Source: Acidipropionibacterium thoenii DSM 20276 (lineage in GTDB: Bacteria > Actinomycetota > Actinomycetes > Propionibacteriales > Propionibacteriaceae). Taken from it: DNA of 64,000 nucleotides. The position numbers were made by a program, and so were the translations under genes. The stretch covers positions 39,084 through 103,083 of the forward strand of contig NZ_AUHZ01000011.1 in assembly GCF_000423445.1 (NCBI RefSeq). The letters are read 5' to 3'. Positions 60,996-64,000 of the stretch are shown piece after piece. Numbering within the stretch: position 1 is the first letter of the stretch; every line of letters starts with the position of its first letter. The notes under the pieces were generated by a model. It worked only from the letters and a program-made list of their open reading frames with translations. It was not told the DNA's origin and made no database searches.

Positions 60996-61530
60996 ATGTC
61001 CTCCTGAAATCGTCGTTGTCGATCCGGATAGTGCTGCTGGGGTGCGGGCCGACCGCCCCTGAGGTGCCAGCGTCTCGCCGAGCAGCCGGTTGGATCCCGG
61101 GAACGGGGAAAGACGTGGACGAGCGCCGGCTCGGTGGGCTGATCTGACAGGTATGACGGTGCGTTCCTGCCGAGATCGAGCAGCTTCTCCGTCGGCCGCC
61201 TCGGGCTCTCAAGGGGCGTCCAGATGGGTCTGGGGGCGGCCTCCTCGGCCCGCAGATTCCGCGCCTCCTGAGCGGCTGGCCAACACCTTCGGATGAGGGC
61301 GTTGATCGCACTCCTGCTCGACGCGTGGCCGAACGGCGCCGCTGGATCTGCGGTGCCCAGCCGCGATTCACGCTACTGCTATGCCTTGGGGACTCAAATC
61401 ATTTCCGGTTCATTGTCTTGGTCCCGGTCCTGCGGTGACTCCTGGCTGGGTAGCCTCCAGGGAACCGATCCGAGCCCGATCCTCGGTCCGGCCGAGCATC
61501 GGCAACGACTGACAAGCACAGGGAGCCGTC
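60996..61530. other. Non-coding region between FAD oxidoreductase and LigD-like gene
   Basis: This 535-bp divergent stretch has no open frame with a good ribosome site or protein-like composition on either strand. It would hold both promoters. A CAGGGAGCCG site sits just upstream of the LigD-like ATG. I see no strong repeat or RNA structure. Confidence 0.5.
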
Positions 61531-62484
61531 ATGGCCGAGAAATCGGATGCTGACACCGCAGACCACAGTGAGCCCTTGCTGGAGCAGGGGCCGAGATCCA
61601 GGACTGTCGAGATCGACGGGCACAGACTCAGACTCACTCATCTGGACAAGGTGATGTACCCGCAGACCGGAACCACCAAGCGCGACGTCATCAACTTCTA
61701 CTGGCAGGTGGCGCCGCGGCTCATCGCGCACGCCCACGACAGACCCGTCACCCGCAAACGCTGGGTGAACGGCGTCGGCACCTCGGAGGAGCCGGGGGAG
61801 TCGTTCTTCCAGAAGAACACCGGCCGGGACACACCCGAATGGGTGCCCCGCGTCAGCATCGAGTATGTGCGCAAGACCAATGAGCATCCGCTGGTCAACG
61901 AGCCGGCCGTGCTCGTCTGGCTGGGGCAGACCGCGACCCTGGAGATCCACACCCCACAGTGGCGCGCCTACCGTACCGGCCGGCGGCACCGGCCCGACCG
62001 GCTGGTCCTGGACCTGGACCCGGGGGAGGGGGTCGGACTGGCCGGCTGCGCAGAGGTCGCACTCCAGGCCCGCGAGGCCCTCGCCGACCTGGGCCTGGAC
62101 GCCGTCCCGGTCACCAGCGGCTCCAAGGGCATCCACATCTACGCCCCGCTCGACGGGTCGTGGACCTGGCGGAAGGCCAGCGACTCCGCGCATGAGCTCG
62201 CCCGCTCGCTGGAATCCGAACACGCCGACCGCGTGGTCGCCACCATGGGCCGGGCAGAGCGGGCCGGCAAGGTCTTCATCGACTGGAGCCAGAACAACAC
62301 GAACAAGACGACGGTGGCGCCGTGGTCGTTGCGAGGCCGACTGCGCCCCACGGTGGCGGTCCCGCGGCGCTGGGAGGAGGTCGAGGACTCGCAGCTTCGC
62401 CAGCTGGACCACGTCGAGGCGCTGGAGCGCCTGAGCGAGCCCGATCCGCTGCAGGAGGTGATCGACCGGCTGAAGCGCGATTGA
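61531..62484 (+). CDS. Stand-alone LigD-type polymerase/primase (non-homologous end-joining)
   Basis: A 317-residue protein matching the polymerase (PolDom, archaeo-eukaryotic primase) module of LigD. After THLDKVMYPQTG, it has FFQKNTGRDTPEWV, the catalytic DLDPGEG (about 167-173), the GSKGIHIYAPL phosphate-binding segment (about 196-207), and KVFIDWSQNNTNKT (about 248-261). LigD-Pol adds nucleotides at double-strand breaks bound by Ku. No ligase or nuclease domain is present, and no ku gene lies in the window. The ATG at 61531 has AGGGAG upstream. Confidence 0.92.
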   Translation: MAEKSDADTADHSEPLLEQGPRSRTVEIDGHRLRLTHLDKVMYPQTGTTKRDVINFYWQVAPRLIAHAHDRPVTRKRWVNGVGTSEEPGESFFQKNTGRDTPEWVPRVSIEYVRKTNEHPLVNEPAVLVWLGQTATLEIHTPQWRAYRTGRRHRPDRLVLDLDPGEGVGLAGCAEVALQAREALADLGLDAVPVTSGSKGIHIYAPLDGSWTWRKASDSAHELARSLESEHADRVVATMGRAERAGKVFIDWSQNNTNKTTVAPWSLRGRLRPTVAVPRRWEEVEDSQLRQLDHVEALERLSEPDPLQEVIDRLKRD

Positions 62485-62742
62485 GAGGCCCCGGCACGGG
62501 CCGTGATCGGCTCAATGTCTCCCGTCACACCCGAGCTCGGCAGGAGCAGGGTCCGTTGTGCTGCGTGGTTCGGCATTGTGCCCACTGGACCGTGGGGGCC
62601 CTGAGTGGGCCAGACGACGTGCGGCTCGTGCCGGTGGTGCACCGTGGGACACGACCGTCCAGGAACTTCCGGGTCAACGAACCGGACCCCTCTTCCACCC
62701 CGACGCTGATCAACCGCGCACCCGCCGCATACGCTGATCGCC

Positions 62743-63291
62743 ATGGATGAGGCACCGGCGCATCTTCACCTTCATCGTTCGACCGCGGGCCTTGATCACC
62801 GCGATTCCCGTAGCGGCGTCACAGAGTTCATCCCGGTTGCCTCAGCAGAGGATGTGGCACCGCTCATGCTGGCTGCCTATCGGGGAACCCCTGACGACGA
62901 GGGTGAGACCTTGGCTGACGCCGTCGCCATCCTCCGCTCGGCCATGGCCGGAGCATTCGGGCCATGGTTACCGGAGGCATCGTTCGTGGCGCGCGACCGG
63001 GGTGGTCGATCATCGGGTGCCATCGTCACCGCGCTGGAGGATGACGGCACCCCGTTCATCGTGTTCGTCTTCGTTGATCCTGACCGCGGTGGGCACGGCA
63101 TCGCTTCACTGCTGATAAGCCGGTCGTGCCGCGCACTGTCGGATTCCGGACACCGGACGATCCGTTTGTGGGTGAACACTGCCAACGAGCGGGCGGTGAG
63201 CCTCTACCGGCATCTGGGGTTCGTCGAGGTTGTCGCAGACAGTCGTCACGGCTCCTCTGCCGTGGGGCCAGCCACTGCGGTCGGCAAGTGA
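62743..63291 (+). CDS. GNAT family N-acetyltransferase
   Basis: A 182-residue acetyltransferase. The acetyl-CoA loop is VDPDRGGHGIASLLISRSCRAL (about residues 107-128; R/Q-x-x-G-x-G/A-like), with a later LWVNTANERAVSLYRHLGFVEV (about 145-166) typical of the GNAT C-terminal strand/helix. The substrate could be an amine of a small molecule or protein; none can be assigned. The N-terminal 25 residues are His/Asp-rich and less conserved. The ATG at 62743 has no strong Shine-Dalgarno; TACGCT 9-14 nt upstream suggests a leaderless mRNA. Confidence 0.88.
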   Translation: MDEAPAHLHLHRSTAGLDHRDSRSGVTEFIPVASAEDVAPLMLAAYRGTPDDEGETLADAVAILRSAMAGAFGPWLPEASFVARDRGGRSSGAIVTALEDDGTPFIVFVFVDPDRGGHGIASLLISRSCRALSDSGHRTIRLWVNTANERAVSLYRHLGFVEVVADSRHGSSAVGPATAVGK

Positions 63292-63730
63292 GTTGAGGGT
63301 TGGTGAGATGGCCGGTGATCTGTGAGCGGGGTCGCCGTTGATGAGGTCCAGCACTTCGGTGAACTGGGTAGTGGGGTCGGCCTGTTGGTAGATGGTCTCC
63401 ACGCTGCGGGTGGCAGGGGGAAGGTGGGCACTTGCTGGGTTCTGTGGTCAACATCGTCACGTGTTCGCGGGGGAACAGTCATGCATGCGGTGTAGCCGTA
63501 CTCGATTGCGAGTTGGTTGTCCACGCCGGTGTCGGCGAGGCGGGGCAGGGGGTCGGTGGCAGCGACCGTGGTGAGCACCAGAACAGGGATACCTGTCCCC
63601 GCCACCGCGATGAGTTCCGCGATGGCCAGGGTAGTGCGGGCCGGCGAGAAGGACGATGAGTGGCTCTTCGCGATCCGGGGTGTAGCGGGGGGTTGAGTCT
63701 GGCTGGCGTGTCGGGGTGGGTGTGAGGGTC
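63292..63730. other. Probable decayed sequence before an insertion element
   Basis: This 439-bp stretch has no gene with a good start. On the minus strand, short protein-like fragments are visible (VETIYQQADPTTQFTEVL near 63330-63400 and LADTGVDNQLAIEYGYT near 63485-63545). They look like remains of a gene whose frame is broken, but I cannot assign a family. It lies just outside the left end of the ISL3 element. Confidence 0.35.
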
Positions 63731-64000
63731 GGGGTCTTCCGATGATGGGAGTTCCTACGCTGCCCATCTGAAAGACCCCGACGTGTCCCACGCTACCTTT
63801 GCTGCCCCCGATCTGACCACGTTCGCCCGCCTGGATGACCTCGGCCTCGTGGTGGTGGGCCAGAGAGTCCTCCCGGATCGCTGCGAGGTGGCCTGCCGGG
63901 TGGTGGACGATGACCGGTGGTGTCGCGAGTGTGGGTGCGAAGGGATCCCCCGCGACACCGTGGTCCGTCGCCTCGCCCACGAGCCCTCGGGCTGGAGACC
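63731..64000 (+). mobile_element. ISL3-type insertion sequence, left end (runs off the window)
   Basis: The terminal sequence GGGGTCTTCCGATGATGGG near 63731 resembles ISL3-family ends (GGCTCTTCCG-like). An imperfect copy in reverse (CCCATCTGAAAGACCCC, 63763-63779) lies just before the transposase start. Target duplication cannot be checked because the right end is outside the window. Confidence 0.65.
63783..64000 (+). CDS. ISL3 family transposase, N-terminal part
   Basis: From GTG at 63783 the frame stays open to the window end, about 72 codons. It reads FARLDDLGLVVVGQRVL, then CEVACRVVDDDRWCRECG with Cys pairs typical of the N-terminal zinc-finger of ISL3 transposases, then DTVVRRLAHEPSGWR. 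ISL3 transposases are DDE enzymes; the catalytic residues would lie beyond the edge. Codon use is less strictly GC-rich than the neighbours. The start has no clear ribosome site. Confidence 0.75.
   Translation, partial: MSHATFAAPDLTTFARLDDLGLVVVGQRVLPDRCEVACRVVDDDRWCRECGCEGIPRDTVVRRLAHEPSGWR

Noticed and set aside
61090..61371. Small open frames in the gap before the LigD-like gene
   Set aside because: They are Arg/Pro-rich, lack ribosome sites and occur on both strands, as expected from GC-rich non-coding DNA.
63246..63980. A 244-residue minus-strand open frame at the right end
   Set aside because: It crosses the start of the ISL3 transposase and the GNAT end, and only short parts look protein-like; I treat it as decayed sequence.

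Overview
The window is high-GC actinobacterial chromosomal DNA. GTG starts are frequent, Shine-Dalgarno sites are G-rich, and several genes look leaderless. Gene content points to Propionibacteriaceae, perhaps Acidipropionibacterium; this is my inference from family composition and not a database result. No prophage or CRISPR array was seen. Four tRNA genes are present, three of them tRNA-Ser with different anticodons. An insertion sequence of the ISL3 type enters at the right edge.

Layout. 1-8 kb: the 5' part of argG (cut by the left edge) with a candidate ArgR operator, a small membrane protein, tRNA-Ser(UGA), a quinone-oxidoreductase-like enzyme, galactokinase, an LCP cell-wall ligase, tRNA-Ser(GCU), tRNA-Arg(ACG), a coiled-coil protein and a glycerophosphodiester phosphodiesterase. 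8-29 kb is mostly housekeeping: S9 peptidase, GH13 branching-enzyme-like protein, YbaK-like deacylase, a MaoC-type dehydratase overlapping upp, an Asp-rich TadA-associated protein with tadA, a flippase with a long acidic N-terminus, tRNA-Ser(CGA), a beta-lactamase-fold hydrolase, a CPA1 antiporter with a TrkA-C domain, a LytR_C protein, a VapB-annotated small protein, a PatB/MalY aminotransferase, a PRC-barrel protein, an SH3/RlpA-like secreted protein, an M20 peptidase, and deoC divergent from rbsK.

29.5-51.7 kb is a surface-polysaccharide locus. It holds a GT-C-like membrane protein, five glycosyltransferase activities on four polypeptides (one a GT2-GT4 fusion), a CDP-alcohol phosphatidyltransferase, an exported GDPD-like protein with an altered metal site, a Wzz/BY-kinase-like protein with no Tyr cluster, a Wzy-like polymerase and a Wzx-like flippase. 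Next come two large secreted proteins that share a beta-sandwich-like module (one with a parallel beta-helix, one with LamG and four PKD domains) and a lipoprotein translationally coupled to the second. The likely logic is assembly of a repeat unit on the inner face, export by the flippase, polymerisation, length control by the Wzz/kinase protein, and modification or binding by the exported proteins. No initiating phosphoglycosyltransferase of the usual WbaP/WecA type was seen in the window.

52-64 kb: an MFS transporter, a proline iminopeptidase-like hydrolase, an unusual beta-solenoid protein, ChaB, a proline-rich small protein, and a minus-strand set of envelope proteins (YihY, DUF4235, DUF3618, holin-X-like). 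These are followed by an SDR enzyme, a FAD oxidoreductase, a stand-alone LigD-type polymerase, a GNAT acetyltransferase, a decayed stretch and the ISL3 transposase start.

The main non-coding curiosities are two long near-perfect inverted repeats (7973-8040 and 14513-14590), a 22-bp tandem repeat starting at a stop codon (2604-2661), a GTGGACAG-type repeated motif near 51.7-51.9 kb, and several very strong terminator hairpins.
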